A stretch of 64,000 bases of DNA from Clostridia bacterium (GCA_017397105.1 JAFQKF010000048.1:1-64000), one strand, 5' to 3'; counted from the stretch's first letter, positions 8,419 through 17,162 are shown. Notes: generated by a model not told the origin, from the letters alone. A program made the numbers and translations.

Positions 8419-9312
8419 TTATTCTTCGCTTTCCTTGGCGAGAGCTTCTTCCTTGGCATCTGCGTTTCCGCCCGTCCAGCCGATTCTTGTAAATACAACG
8501 GAAAGGATGAAGAGAGCAACGCCGATATCGCAGTATTCAACGTTTGAATACTCATAAAGCATTTCCTGATTGCCGCTGAGTAATACAATGAATCTGGGAA
8601 CAAAGCAAATAAGAGCAAGGGTTGCGGCAGGCAGGCCGTAGCCTACGAGCTTCCAGTCAAGACCCTTTGACTCGATTTTGGAATTGAGCTGAGAGAACGC
8701 CATGAAGAACATAAGCATAAATGCGAGCATAAACAGCTCAAAGAGAAGGTCGGAAACCTTGATGAAGCTTATGGTTCTTGTAAAACGGTAAACAAGACGG
8801 AACATGCACCATACAACGGGTGAAAGGGAGATGATTTTATACTCCGAAGCGTTGGATGAGCCTGAAATCACGCTCAGACCGAAAACAACGAAATAAATAG
8901 CAGTAAGAATTCCGAAAATGCACTGTGCTGCGATTACAATAACGGGAGAGCCGGGTGCGTCAGCTTCCGGATAAGCAATCATGCCTATAAGGCTGTTGAC
9001 TGACAGAGCCGTTTCAAAAAGCACGGAGATTGCCGCTACAAGAGAGAGTATGCCCTGACCGGGGCGTTTTTCCGTACTGCGGTCAAAGCCGAGCTCTTTT
9101 TTGTAAATAAGAGCCGCAGCAATGCTGATAACAAGACCTGCGGCAACCGCAAAATAGAGAGCGTAAATGCTCCAGTGTTCGCCGCTGAAGAAGCCTGTGC
9201 CGGGTTCAAGTACGCCTGCGAGGAACTGATATGTTCTTAAGGGTAACGCAACGAGTACAACAGCGCAAAAGGCAATTGTTGAAATAAGGAAACCTGTGTT
9301 TTTGTTTTTCAT
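8419..9312 (-). CDS. Multi-pass membrane protein, unknown function
   Basis: A 297-residue protein with about eight hydrophobic helices and a Glu/Lys-rich cytosolic tail (about the last 20 residues). I do not recognise a named domain. An ATG at 9312 is preferred to a TTG at 9327 because GGCGGTG lies six bases before it. The gene is 34 bases after citrate synthase on the same strand and 25 bases before the AEC transporter, so it may be in a longer transcript starting at the citrate synthase promoter. Related proteins are commonly left as hypothetical in clostridial genomes. Confidence 0.75.
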   Translation of the reverse strand: MKNKNTGFLISTIAFCAVVLVALPLRTYQFLAGVLEPGTGFFSGEHWSIYALYFAVAAGLVISIAAALIYKKELGFDRSTEKRPGQGILSLVAAISVLFETALSVNSLIGMIAYPEADAPGSPVIVIAAQCIFGILTAIYFVVFGLSVISGSSNASEYKIISLSPVVWCMFRLVYRFTRTISFIKVSDLLFELFMLAFMLMFFMAFSQLNSKIESKGLDWKLVGYGLPAATLALICFVPRFIVLLSGNQEMLYEYSNVEYCDIGVALFILSVVFTRIGWTGGNADAKEEALAKESEE

Positions 9313-9346
9313 AAGCTGCACCGCCAATCAATTAAAGTAGTTTGTT

Positions 9347-10723
9347 TTATCTGTCTGAAAGAGGAACGTATTTGTCAGGCTTGTTGAGATTCTTGTAAGC
9401 CGGACGGATGATTCTGCCGCCTGTGAGCAATTCCTCAATTCTGTGGGCTGACCAGCCCGCAACTCTTGCAACGGTGAAGATGGGAGTGAAAAGGTCCTCG
9501 GGAATGGCGAGCATTTTGTAAACAAGGCCTGAATAAAGGTCTACATTTGCGCACATAACCTTCTTTTCGCCCTTGTACTTGGCGAAAATCTGAGGAGTGA
9601 GCTTTTCAATGAGGTCGAGAAGCTTGAATTCAGCCTCAAACTCAGTGCCTGCGGAGAATGATTTTGCATGAGCCTTGAGGATTTTTGCTCTCGGGTCGGA
9701 AAGGGTGTAGATAGCGTGGCCCATACCGTAGATAAGACCTGAGCCGTCGCCTGCTTCCTTCTTTATGATTTTTGCAAGGAAGTCTGCAACCTGACCTTCG
9801 TTTGAAATATCGTCAACACCGTTTTTGATGTGTGACACCATGTCGGTAACCTTGATGTTTGCGCCGCCGTGCTTGGGACCCTTGAGTGCACCTATTCCTG
9901 CCGCAATTGAGGAATAAGTGTCAGTACCGCTGGAGGTAAGAACTCTGTTTGCAAAGGTGGAGTTGTTACCGCCGCCGTGCTCTGCGTGCACCATAAGGCA
10001 GACGTCAAGCAGCTTTGCTTCCTCAAGAGTGAACTTTCTGTCAGACCTGATTGAGTTGAGCACCGCCTGTGCGGTGGTGTGGTCAGGCTTTATCTGATGA
10101 ATATACATACTCTTGTGGTAATAATGTCTGCGCTTTACCTGATAAGCGTATGCCATTATGGCGGGCATTTTTGCGATTATCTGAATAGTCTGGCGAAGAA
10201 CGTTTTCTACTGAAGTATCGTCCGGATTTTCATCGTAGGAGTAAAGAGCAAGCACGGAGCGTGCGAGCTTGTTCATGATATCGGGCGAGGGGGCCTTCAT
10301 TATCATATCCTCAATGAAATCGTCGGGCAATTCTCTGTTTACCGCAAGCAGACGGGTGAAGGAATCAAGCTGATTTGCATCGGGCAGAGTGCCGAAAAGA
10401 AGAAGCCATACGATTTCTTCAAAGCCGAAGCGGTCCTCTCTTTCGCAGCCTGCAACTATATCGCTCATGCTGATACCTCTGAAGTTGAGCCTGCCTTCTC
10501 TGGGGATTTTTTCACCGTCATCAATGTAGTAACCGTCAACACTGCAGACGTTGGAAATGCCTGTCATAACACCTGTGCCGTCGGCATTTCTCAGACCTCT
10601 TTTGATTCTGAATCTTTCAAAATCGGCAGGGTCGATACGGTTATATTCCTTAATCTGACTGCATAATTCTTTAAGTGTGAGTTCCTGTGAGCCTGAATGC
10701 TCTGTTGTGAATTCGATACCCAA
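9347..10723 (-). CDS. gltA: Citrate synthase
   Basis: A 458-residue citrate synthase that condenses acetyl-CoA with oxaloacetate. HAEHGGGNNSTFANRV near residue 243 and GPKHGGAN near 287 supply active-site histidines, and LYSGLVYKML near 405 contains a conserved arginine-region helix. It is longer than the minimal 370-430 residue form because of an N-terminal extension (residues 1-60), common in clostridial type enzymes. The start is TTG with GGAGG seven bases before it, and a -35/-10 pair lies upstream (10773-10802). In anaerobes it typically feeds glutamate synthesis. Confidence 0.92.
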   Translation of the reverse strand: MGIEFTTEHSGSQELTLKELCSQIKEYNRIDPADFERFRIKRGLRNADGTGVMTGISNVCSVDGYYIDDGEKIPREGRLNFRGISMSDIVAGCEREDRFGFEEIVWLLLFGTLPDANQLDSFTRLLAVNRELPDDFIEDMIMKAPSPDIMNKLARSVLALYSYDENPDDTSVENVLRQTIQIIAKMPAIMAYAYQVKRRHYYHKSMYIHQIKPDHTTAQAVLNSIRSDRKFTLEEAKLLDVCLMVHAEHGGGNNSTFANRVLTSSGTDTYSSIAAGIGALKGPKHGGANIKVTDMVSHIKNGVDDISNEGQVADFLAKIIKKEAGDGSGLIYGMGHAIYTLSDPRAKILKAHAKSFSAGTEFEAEFKLLDLIEKLTPQIFAKYKGEKKVMCANVDLYSGLVYKMLAIPEDLFTPIFTVARVAGWSAHRIEELLTGGRIIRPAYKNLNKPDKYVPLSDR

Positions 10724-10772
10724 TTTATAGCCTCCTTGTAAAAGGGATATTACTCCAAGTTAATTGCGTTAT

Positions 10773-10802
10773 ATTATACACCTTATAATATATAAAAGTC
10801 AA
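10773..10802 (-). promoter_or_regulatory. SigA-type promoter for citrate synthase
   Basis: Read on the minus strand, TTGACT and TATAAT are separated by 18 bases, about 50 bases upstream of the TTG start. Confidence 0.75.
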
Positions 10803-10821
10803 GAAGAAAGGATGATTAACA

Positions 10822-11796
10822 GTGAGGATTTATGCGGTGATATGCGTGATAGTGGCGTTTGCAATGGTGATTGCTCCCACGGCGGCTATGGGTAAGGAAG
10901 AGAGAGGGAATGAAACCGTTACTCAGACGGTGAGCGAAAATCAGGCGAAACCCGACACAATCGCTGTGCTTGCGGCGGCATCGGGCAAGGTTGAAGAGGT
11001 GGAAATGAGAGAATATCTGATAGGCGTTACGGCGGCGGAGATTTCTCCGCTGAGCCATGAGGAGGCAATTAAAGCGCAGGCTGTTGCCGCCTATACCTAC
11101 GCTCTTTACACGAAAAATAAAAACAGAAAATCAGAAGATGATTCACTCAGGGGAGCGGATATAACGGATTCAAGCTCTACCCATCAGGCTTACCACAGCA
11201 GGGAGAGAAGGCGGGAGCGCTTCGGCGAGAATTTTGATGAATACGAAAAGAAAATATCGGCTGCGGTGGACGAAGTGCTCGGCATATATATGACGTATGA
11301 CGGCGAGCCGATGCTGGCAGTTTATCACGGCATAAGCAACGGAAAAACGCAGAGCGCAAAGGGTCTGTGGGGCAGTGAAATCCCTTATCTGCAAAGCGTT
11401 TCAAGCCCCGGGGATGAGCTTTCCCCCGATTATTCGGATACCGTGATTTATACAGTTGAGCAGTTTGAAGAATGCATGGGAGAGCTCGGCGCCGAGCCGG
11501 AAGGCGATGCTGAGGATTGGCTCGGAAAGCTTGAGGAAAACTCCGACGGATACGTGAAAACCCTTGAAATCTGCGGTAAAAAATACACGGGTGACAAGGT
11601 GAGAAGAACGTTCGGATTAAAGAGTGCATCGTTTACCGTGGAGTACAACGAATCGGGCTTTAAATTCAGGACTCTCGGCTACGGTCACGGGGTCGGAATG
11701 AGCCAGTATGCGGCGGATTATATGGCACGGCAGGGGAGCACCTGGCAGGAAATTCTTGAGCATTACTACACGGGAATCGAATTTGCAAAAATGTAG
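10822..11796 (+). CDS. spoIID: SpoIID/LytB-domain protein
   Basis: A 324-residue protein with an N-terminal signal anchor (residues 1-23) and the SpoIID/LytB domain: MREYLIGVTAAEISP near residue 55, then EEAIKAQAVAAYTYALY, and the C-terminal GYGHGVGMSQYAA. SpoIID is a lytic transglycosylase that trims peptidoglycan during engulfment in the mother cell. The start is GTG, with AAAGGATG as ribosome site. It stands alone, divergent from citrate synthase. It supports a sporulating ancestry, though LytB-type relatives also occur in non-sporulating cells. Confidence 0.85.
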   Translation: MRIYAVICVIVAFAMVIAPTAAMGKEERGNETVTQTVSENQAKPDTIAVLAAASGKVEEVEMREYLIGVTAAEISPLSHEEAIKAQAVAAYTYALYTKNKNRKSEDDSLRGADITDSSSTHQAYHSRERRRERFGENFDEYEKKISAAVDEVLGIYMTYDGEPMLAVYHGISNGKTQSAKGLWGSEIPYLQSVSSPGDELSPDYSDTVIYTVEQFEECMGELGAEPEGDAEDWLGKLEENSDGYVKTLEICGKKYTGDKVRRTFGLKSASFTVEYNESGFKFRTLGYGHGVGMSQYAADYMARQGSTWQEILEHYYTGIEFAKM

Positions 11797-11866
11797 CCAA
11801 TCCGCTTGTAATAAAAGGAAATTTGTGGTATACTGTCTTTCATTGATTTCGGAAAGGACAGTATAT

Positions 11867-12649
11867 ATGAGCGGCGTTTTTGAAAAAACCAAGTATTTTA
11901 TAGTTGATATGGACGGTACTTTTTACCTTGACGGTACCATCATCCCCGGTGCGGATGAATTCCTCAAAGCCGTGCGTGAAAGCGGCAGGGATTTCTATTT
12001 CTTTACAAACAATTCCTCCAACAACGTTGAGGTATGCCGTCAGAAGCTTGAAAAAATGGGCTTCCCCGTTGATGAAAACAGGGTCATAATCTCCTCACAC
12101 GTTGCAATTGATTATATTAAAAGAAATTATGCAGGCAAGCGAGTTTTCCTGCTCGGTAACGAAAGGCTTACAGGCGATTTCCTCAAAGCAGGCATTGAGC
12201 TTGTAAACGATAATCCCGACGTTGTGGTGCTCGGCTTTGATACCACGCTCACCTATCAGAAAATGTGGGATGCGGTAAGATTCCTTGCAAACGGAGTGGA
12301 TTACATTGCAACTCATCCCGATAAAAACTGCCCCACTGCGGACGGATATATGCCTGACACGGGCTCAATGATTGAGCTTTTCGCCGCATCCACGGGCAGA
12401 AGACCCGTAGTGCTCGGCAAGCCCATGACCGCAACTGTCGATTACGTAAAGAATCTTCTCGGCTGTGAGGCTGAAGAGCTTGCATTTATAGGCGACCGCC
12501 TTGAAACCGATATTGCAATCGGCTGCAATCACGGCATTCCCTGCGCTCTTGTTTACAGCGGTGTTACCACTCCCGAAATGTATGCCGCATCTTCAATAAA
12601 AGCAAGCGTTGCTGAAGAAAACATGAAAGCACTCATAAAGTATCTTTAA
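11867..12649 (+). CDS. NagD-like HAD-IIA phosphatase
   Basis: A 260-residue HAD hydrolase. DMDGTFYLDG near residue 13 is motif I with the nucleophile Asp, FTNNSS is motif II, GKP with a preceding cap typical of subclass IIA gives motif III, and FIGDRLETDIAIG is motif IV. NagD-like enzymes dephosphorylate nucleoside or sugar phosphates. The ATG at 11867 is chosen because GGAAAGG lies nine bases before it; a longer in-frame reading would run into the end of spoIID. It is the gene just before the queT leader. Confidence 0.88.
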   Translation: MSGVFEKTKYFIVDMDGTFYLDGTIIPGADEFLKAVRESGRDFYFFTNNSSNNVEVCRQKLEKMGFPVDENRVIISSHVAIDYIKRNYAGKRVFLLGNERLTGDFLKAGIELVNDNPDVVVLGFDTTLTYQKMWDAVRFLANGVDYIATHPDKNCPTADGYMPDTGSMIELFAASTGRRPVVLGKPMTATVDYVKNLLGCEAEELAFIGDRLETDIAIGCNHGIPCALVYSGVTTPEMYAASSIKASVAEENMKALIKYL

Positions 12650-12650
12650 A

Positions 12651-12672
12651 GGTGCTTTGCACCCTCAGGGTG
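12651..12672 (+). other. Two mutually exclusive hairpins upstream of queT
   Basis: GGTGC (12651-12655) can pair with GCACC (12659-12663), while CACCC (12660-12664) can pair with GGGTG (12668-12672). The two share the central segment, so only one can form at a time. It lies just after the HAD stop and before the aptamer-like stem; it may be the HAD 3' end or part of a switch. Confidence 0.4.
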
Positions 12673-12682
12673 TTTAAATATA

Positions 12683-12741
12683 AGTCAGTTCGAGACCTTC
12701 CTGACTGATGCGCTTTACGCATCGAATCAAAACTAAAGGAG
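12683..12741 (+). promoter_or_regulatory. Probable preQ1-I-like riboswitch of queT
   Basis: AGTCAG (12683-12688) pairs with CTGACT (12701-12706) around a 12-base loop, TTCGAGACCTTC. It has the length of the preQ1-I loop and its TTCnAG start and final C. Preq1-I aptamers end in an A-rich tail followed by ACTAAGGAG; here AAAACTAAAGGAG lies at 12729-12741 and contains the ribosome site. An additional hairpin, GATGCG/CGCATC (12707-12723), is inserted between stem and tail, which is unusual. The gene controlled, queT, is a queuosine-precursor transporter, which fits. Assignment was made by eye. Confidence 0.6.
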
Positions 12742-12748
12742 AATAAAA

Positions 12749-13264
12749 ATGAATAAGAACAAAAAAGTCATCCTGCTTGCGCAGGGGGCCATGATAGCTG
12801 CGGCTTATGCGGCGGCAACGTGGCTGAGCGCGGTGTTCGGCATCGCATACGGAGCAGTTCAGTTCCGCTTTTCGGAGGCACTTACCGTGCTCAGCGTTTT
12901 TACTCCGGCGGCTGTGCCCGGGCTTACGGTGGGCTGTATACTCGGCAATATTTCAAGCCCTTACGGGGTGTGGGATATTCTGGTAGGCTCGCTTGCAACT
13001 CTGCTTGCGGCGATTTCTGCAAGAGCGCTGAGAAACGTTAAATTCAAAGGACTCCCGCTTATTTCAATACTTATGCCTGTTGTGTTCAATGCCGTTATAA
13101 TCGGCGCAGAGGTGGCTTTTTTTCTCGGTTCGCAGGCTTCGCTTACGGGCTTTGCCGTCAGCGCCGCTCAGGTAGGCGCAGGCGAGCTTGCGGTGTGCCT
13201 CGCAGGCGGAATACCGCTTTTCTATGCAATAAACAAATCGGGGATTTTTAAAAAATTCAGATAA
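12749..13264 (+). CDS. queT: Queuosine-precursor transporter QueT
   Basis: A 171-residue membrane protein with about five or six hydrophobic helices and QueT-family signatures: AVQFRFSEALTVL near residue 36, and CILGNISSPYGVWDI near 65. It is the S component of an ECF-type uptake system taking up preQ0, preQ1 or a related base; the energising EcfAAT module is not in this window. The ribosome site AAGGAG lies in the riboswitch tail. A strong bidirectional terminator follows the stop codon. Confidence 0.88.
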   Translation: MNKNKKVILLAQGAMIAAAYAAATWLSAVFGIAYGAVQFRFSEALTVLSVFTPAAVPGLTVGCILGNISSPYGVWDILVGSLATLLAAISARALRNVKFKGLPLISILMPVVFNAVIIGAEVAFFLGSQASLTGFAVSAAQVGAGELAVCLAGGIPLFYAINKSGIFKKFR

Positions 13265-13270
13265 AAATTT

Positions 13271-13312
13271 GACCGTAACTCCTTGACACGGAGCTACGGT
13301 CATTTTGATTTT
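13271..13312. terminator. Bidirectional intrinsic terminator
   Basis: GACCGTAACTCC and GGAGCTACGGTC pair at 13271-13302, with a T-rich tract on one side and an A-rich tract on the other. It ends both queT and the convergent aldo/keto reductase gene. Confidence 0.9.
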
Positions 13313-14444
13313 ATTCCAACTCTGTTGCTATGTTTGCAAGCTCTTCTCTGATTTTTATATGCTGGGGACAGACCTCTTCGCACAGTCCGCAGTTGAGGCA
13401 TTCCGATGCCTTGCCTGCATCTTCGGTGTTTCTGTTGTATCCGCCCTTTGCGTTTTCAAGATTACCGTACATCTTATACGTATTCATAACCTTGAAAAGT
13501 GAGGGGATTTTAATGCCTGCGGGGCAGCCCTCAACGCAGTATTCACAGTTGGTGCAGGGGATATTTGCAAGCGAATTCATAATTTCGCCTGCTTTTTCAA
13601 CTGTTGCACGCTCACTGTCGGAAAGCGGCTTGAAATCTTTCATGTAAGAGATGTTGTCCTCAAGCTGCTCAGGGGTTGACATGCCTGATAAAACGGTGAT
13701 TATACCGTCAAGCGATGCCGCAAAGCGTATTGCCCACGATGCGCAGGATGCTTCGGGGTCGGCGGATTTGAAGATTTCTTCAACCTCTTTTACGGGTGCG
13801 GCAAGCTTACCGCCTTTGACGGGCTCCATTATGATTACGGGCTTGTTGTGCTTGCGTGCAACTTCGTAGCACTTGCGTGCCTCGATTTCGGGGCTTTCCC
13901 AGTCAATGTAATTTATCTGAAGCTGAACGAATTCTGCCTCGGGGTGTGCGGTAAGAATTTCATCAAGCACGTCCGCTTTATCGTGGAAGGAAAATCCTAC
14001 GTGGCGGATAAGACCCTCTTCCTTTTTTTTGAAAACAAAGCTCCACACGTCGAAGTCATCGTAGAATTTTGTGCGGTTTCCGCCGAGATTGTGGAGAAGA
14101 TAATAGTCAAAATATCCTGCTCCCGTGCGCTCAAGAGAGGTGTAAAAAAGCTGCTGCACGTCCTCTTTGGTCTTTGCACCCTCCCAGGACGGAAGCTTTG
14201 TGGCAAGCTGAAAGCTGCTTCTTTCGTATCTGTCAACAAGTGCCGCTTTTGCCGCTTTTTCGCTTTCACCCTCGTTGTAGCTGTAGGCGGTGTCAAAATA
14301 GGTGAAGCCGTTTGCCATAAAGGTGTCAACCATCTGCTTTGTCTGCTCAAGGTCAATTATTTCCTTGCCGTCAACGGTTGCTTTGGGCAGGCGCATAAGG
14401 CCGAAGCCGAGCTTCTTGATGCTTTCGCCAAGATATTTTTCCAT
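13311..14444 (-). CDS. Aldo/keto reductase with C-terminal ferredoxin domain
   Basis: A 377-residue protein. The N-terminal AKR TIM barrel shows the catalytic set: FDTAYSYNEG near residue 49 (Asp, Tyr), ATKLP near 83 (Lys) and LLHNLG near 117 (His). The last 100 residues contain CTNCEYCVEGCP and CLNCGLCEEVCP, two ferredoxin-like [4Fe-4S] motifs. Such fused reductases are common in clostridia and probably couple ferredoxin or flavin electrons to a carbonyl substrate that is not known. GGAGGAG precedes the ATG. It is a single-gene unit facing queT. Confidence 0.88.
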   Translation of the reverse strand: MEKYLGESIKKLGFGLMRLPKATVDGKEIIDLEQTKQMVDTFMANGFTYFDTAYSYNEGESEKAAKAALVDRYERSSFQLATKLPSWEGAKTKEDVQQLFYTSLERTGAGYFDYYLLHNLGGNRTKFYDDFDVWSFVFKKKEEGLIRHVGFSFHDKADVLDEILTAHPEAEFVQLQINYIDWESPEIEARKCYEVARKHNKPVIIMEPVKGGKLAAPVKEVEEIFKSADPEASCASWAIRFAASLDGIITVLSGMSTPEQLEDNISYMKDFKPLSDSERATVEKAGEIMNSLANIPCTNCEYCVEGCPAGIKIPSLFKVMNTYKMYGNLENAKGGYNRNTEDAGKASECLNCGLCEEVCPQHIKIREELANIATELE

Positions 14445-14517
14445 AAAAAACTCCTCCGAGTATTATTTATATTGTTATTTGTGAATTATAACAGAAAACG
14501 GCGGCGTTGTAAAGTGG

Positions 14518-15081
14518 TCAGTATCTGTTGAGGCAGACGTATGCCGCCTTGTGAGATGCGCAGTCGGGGATTATATCGGCGGTTGAGCGGTAAAAATCGA
14601 CGTATTCAGGCAGAAACAGAAATTCACTTACCGAATCGGGTGAGTTGCCGTGTGAGAGCTTGCTTATAAGCTTTTCGCCTGCTTTAAGCTTTTCGGCATA
14701 GCTTTTGCCGCCGCATTTCCATTGTATATATTTTGCCGCAAGCTGTACCTCAACTGAAAAATAATCGCTGTGAACGCAGTTTAAACCGAGGAGAAAAAGA
14801 GTTTCGCAGTCCGCCTTGCCTGTGGCAGGGATTCCTTTTTCTTCCTGAAAATCTTTTATTGCGCGGCGCACCTCGAGCGAATATCCGCCGTCAGGCTGAC
14901 CTTTATAATATCCCGAATCTCTCAGCTTTTCCTGCAAAAGTCTGACCTCTTCCCCGTTGGCGCCGGGCGAAATCACGCTTATGCTTTCCTTTTCATAGAG
15001 TGAGGAAAACAGCATAAGCATCACCGTATTGAGGGCAAGGATTATAACTATTTTCCACGCTTTGGTTATTTTTTCTTCCAA
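14518..15081 (-). CDS. Membrane-anchored peptidoglycan-binding protein
   Basis: A 187-residue protein with an N-terminal membrane anchor (about residues 9-28) and a type 1 peptidoglycan-binding domain: VRLLQEKLRDSGYY with GGYSLEVRRAIKDFQEEKGI (about 45-85). The C-terminal 95 residues, with three cysteines and the ending AAYVCLNRY, match nothing I recognise. It may anchor to the wall from the membrane outer face. The start is a TTG at 15081, with AAAGGTG as a loosely spaced ribosome site; the true start is not certain. It is transcribed away from dinB. Confidence 0.7.
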   Translation of the reverse strand: MEEKITKAWKIVIILALNTVMLMLFSSLYEKESISVISPGANGEEVRLLQEKLRDSGYYKGQPDGGYSLEVRRAIKDFQEEKGIPATGKADCETLFLLGLNCVHSDYFSVEVQLAAKYIQWKCGGKSYAEKLKAGEKLISKLSHGNSPDSVSEFLFLPEYVDFYRSTADIIPDCASHKAAYVCLNRY

Positions 15082-15181
15082 ATTCTTTCATCACCTTTTT
15101 TAAAAGCTGATATTATTTTTAGTTTCAGTCGGCGTGCAAAACAATTCAAATAGCGGAAAAAACAAAAACATAAAATTCCTG

Positions 15182-15210
15182 TTGACAAGAAAAACGATGT
15201 GTGATATATT
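15182..15210 (+). promoter_or_regulatory. SigA-type promoter for dinB
   Basis: TTGACA and TATATT are separated by 17 bases. The -10 is immediately followed by the LexA box at 15216, so LexA bound there would block transcription start. Confidence 0.85.
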
Positions 15211-15215
15211 CTTAA

Positions 15216-15229
15216 CGAACAAATGTTCG
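15216..15229 (+). promoter_or_regulatory. LexA (SOS) box
   Basis: CGAACAAATGTTCG is a perfect match to the Firmicutes Cheo-type consensus CGAACRNRYGTTYG and is nearly palindromic. It begins six bases after the -10 element. The ATG within this site is therefore operator, not start codon. Confidence 0.9.
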
Positions 15230-15246
15230 GAAAGAAGGAAAAAGAA

Positions 15247-16425
15247 ATGTCGGACAGGGAAATTCTCCACTGTGACCTTGATAATTTTTTCGCAAGTGTT
15301 GAAACGTTTTACAGACCCGAGCTCGGCAAAGTGCCCATGGCGGTATGCGGCAGTGAGGAGGAGCGCCACGGGATTGTGCTTGCGAAAAATCAGCTTGCAA
15401 AGCAGTACGGAATCAAAACGGCTCAGGCAATATGGCAGGCAAAGCAGCTGTGTCCTTCGCTCGTTACCGTGGAGCCGCACTATGACAGATACGTGGATTT
15501 TTCAAGGCGTGCAAGGGCGATTTATGACAGCTACACGGATATGGTGGAGCCTTTCGGTATTGATGAGTGCTGGCTTGACGTTACGGGAAGCGGTTTGATT
15601 TTCGGCAGCGGAGAGGATATTGCAAGGCAGATAAACCGCAGGATAAAGGAAGAAATAGGCATTACCGTTTCGGTGGGAGTAAGCTTTAACAAGTGCTTTT
15701 CAAAGCTCGGCAGCGACCTCAATAAACCCGACGGAGTAACCGTTATAACAAGGGAGAATTTCAAGGATACCGTGTGGGGCTTGCCTGTTCAGTCTTTGCT
15801 TTGGGTAGGCAAAAGCACGCTTGCAACTCTTGAACGAATGGGTATTTACACCATAGGGGATATATGCAGAACAAGGCTTTCGGCTCTTGAGGCGGTGCTC
15901 GGCAAAAACGGAAAATCACTTTATGCCAACGCAATGGGTATGGATTCATCGCCCGTGCTCAGGGAAAGTGAAATGCCGCCGGCGAAAAGCATAGGCAGAA
16001 GCGTTACGGGAAGTGCGGATTTAAAAAGCGACCTTGAGGTTTTCAGAGTGTTGCTCAGTCTTTCTGAAGAGGTGTCCGAAAAGCTGAGAAGCTGCTCTTT
16101 GCTTGCAGGCGGAATTCAGATTCATATCCGCGACAGTATGCTGGTTACGGTTGAGCGAAGCATAAAGCTTGAAAGACCCACGCGCCTTGCAAAGGAGCTT
16201 GCAAACGAGGGATTCAGGCTTTTCAAGAGTAACTGGCAATGGCACAGGCAGGTGCGTTCAATCGGAATAAGGGCAACGAGGCTTGAATGTGATTCGTCGG
16301 ATTTCCAGCTTCAATTTGATTACGATTACGCAAAGGCACTGCGGGAAGAGCGCATTGAACAGAGCGTTGACTCGCTGAGAAAACGTTACGGCAGCCAGGC
16401 GGTGGTGAGGGCAGCATTGCTTTAA
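15247..16425 (+). CDS. dinB: Y-family DNA polymerase (DinB/Pol IV)
   Basis: A 392-residue translesion polymerase. It begins REILHCDLDNFFASVE with the first metal Asp residues; YSDMVEPFGIDECWLDVT-like sequence near residue 100 carries the second acidic pair (IDECWLD). The finger, thumb and little-finger regions follow. The ATG at 15247 is chosen because AAGG lies nine bases before it, and an upstream ATG at 15223 falls inside the LexA box. Expression should rise on DNA damage. It lies alone between two unrelated genes. Confidence 0.92.
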   Translation: MSDREILHCDLDNFFASVETFYRPELGKVPMAVCGSEEERHGIVLAKNQLAKQYGIKTAQAIWQAKQLCPSLVTVEPHYDRYVDFSRRARAIYDSYTDMVEPFGIDECWLDVTGSGLIFGSGEDIARQINRRIKEEIGITVSVGVSFNKCFSKLGSDLNKPDGVTVITRENFKDTVWGLPVQSLLWVGKSTLATLERMGIYTIGDICRTRLSALEAVLGKNGKSLYANAMGMDSSPVLRESEMPPAKSIGRSVTGSADLKSDLEVFRVLLSLSEEVSEKLRSCSLLAGGIQIHIRDSMLVTVERSIKLERPTRLAKELANEGFRLFKSNWQWHRQVRSIGIRATRLECDSSDFQLQFDYDYAKALREERIEQSVDSLRKRYGSQAVVRAALL

Positions 16426-16510
16426 AATCAATGCTTTAGCCGAAGATACAAAAAAGTAACAGATTTATGTAAAAATGTAACAAAAATTTTGTTATAAATA
16501 AAAATTGTTG

Positions 16511-16539
16511 TTGACAAATGTTTAAAATTCTATTATGAT
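16511..16539 (+). promoter_or_regulatory. SigA-type promoter for the SigH-like gene
   Basis: TTGACA and TATGAT are 17 bases apart. The start codon at 16573 follows 34 bases later. Confidence 0.8.
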
Positions 16540-16572
16540 ATTACTCGATTAAGGGCTTTGCGAGGTGTTTTT

Positions 16573-17160
16573 ATGCCCCGTGCAAAAAAATCTTCATTAA
16601 CGGCGGAAGAGCTCGTCCTTCTTGCTCAGCAGGGTGACGATAAAGCCATGGCAATGCTTGTGGCTCAGGTTACACCCATTGCGGCGGCAAAGGCGGCTTC
16701 TTACAAAGCAAAAGAGCTCCGCTTGTTTGATGAGGATCTGATTCAGGAGGGCATGCTCGGATTCCTTGACGCTGTAAGAACTTTCTCGCCCGAGGGCGGT
16801 GCATCCTTCCGCACTTATGCGGACGTTTGCATCAATAACCGTATCATTGCGGCGTTGCGTCTGCATTGCAATGCAAAGAATTACGCACTCTCCTCCGCAG
16901 TCGGTTTTGAGAATGAGGAAAGCAGCAACTCTGCCTGTGCAGGCGATCCTCAGGATATAGTTGACACCCGTGCAGGTGCCGCTTTGTTTGAGGAGTTGGT
17001 TTCAAGCAAGGCAGGGCTTACTGAGCTTGAAAAAAAGGTGGCTCACCTTAAGCTTGCCGGTTGCAGCTATGCTCAGATTTCCGCTTCTCTCGGCGTAAGT
17101 GAAAAAACAGTTGACAATGCCCTTCAGCGCGTAAAGAAAAAGTTGCGCGCAAAACTTTGA
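16573..17160 (+). CDS. SigH-like RNA polymerase sigma factor
   Basis: A 195-residue sigma-70-family protein with region 2 (DEDLIQEGMLGFLDAVRTF with the promoter-opening aromatic-rich SFRTYADVCINNRI, about residues 52-94) and a region 4 helix-turn-helix (CSYAQISASLGVSEKTVDNALQR, written here in two parts near 160-185). It resembles SigH/Spo0H, which controls early stationary-phase and sporulation genes. The ATG at 16573 is preferred over an upstream TTG because GAGG lies seven bases before it. It is followed two bases later by a tRNA-like sequence and then a zinc-ribbon gene. Confidence 0.78.
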   Translation: MPRAKKSSLTAEELVLLAQQGDDKAMAMLVAQVTPIAAAKAASYKAKELRLFDEDLIQEGMLGFLDAVRTFSPEGGASFRTYADVCINNRIIAALRLHCNAKNYALSSAVGFENEESSNSACAGDPQDIVDTRAGAALFEELVSSKAGLTELEKKVAHLKLAGCSYAQISASLGVSEKTVDNALQRVKKKLRAKL

Positions 17161-17162
17161 TA

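Noticed and set aside
15223-15246. Extended N-terminus of DinB from an ATG at 15223
   Set aside because: That ATG lies within the LexA box and has no ribosome site; the ATG at 15247 is better.
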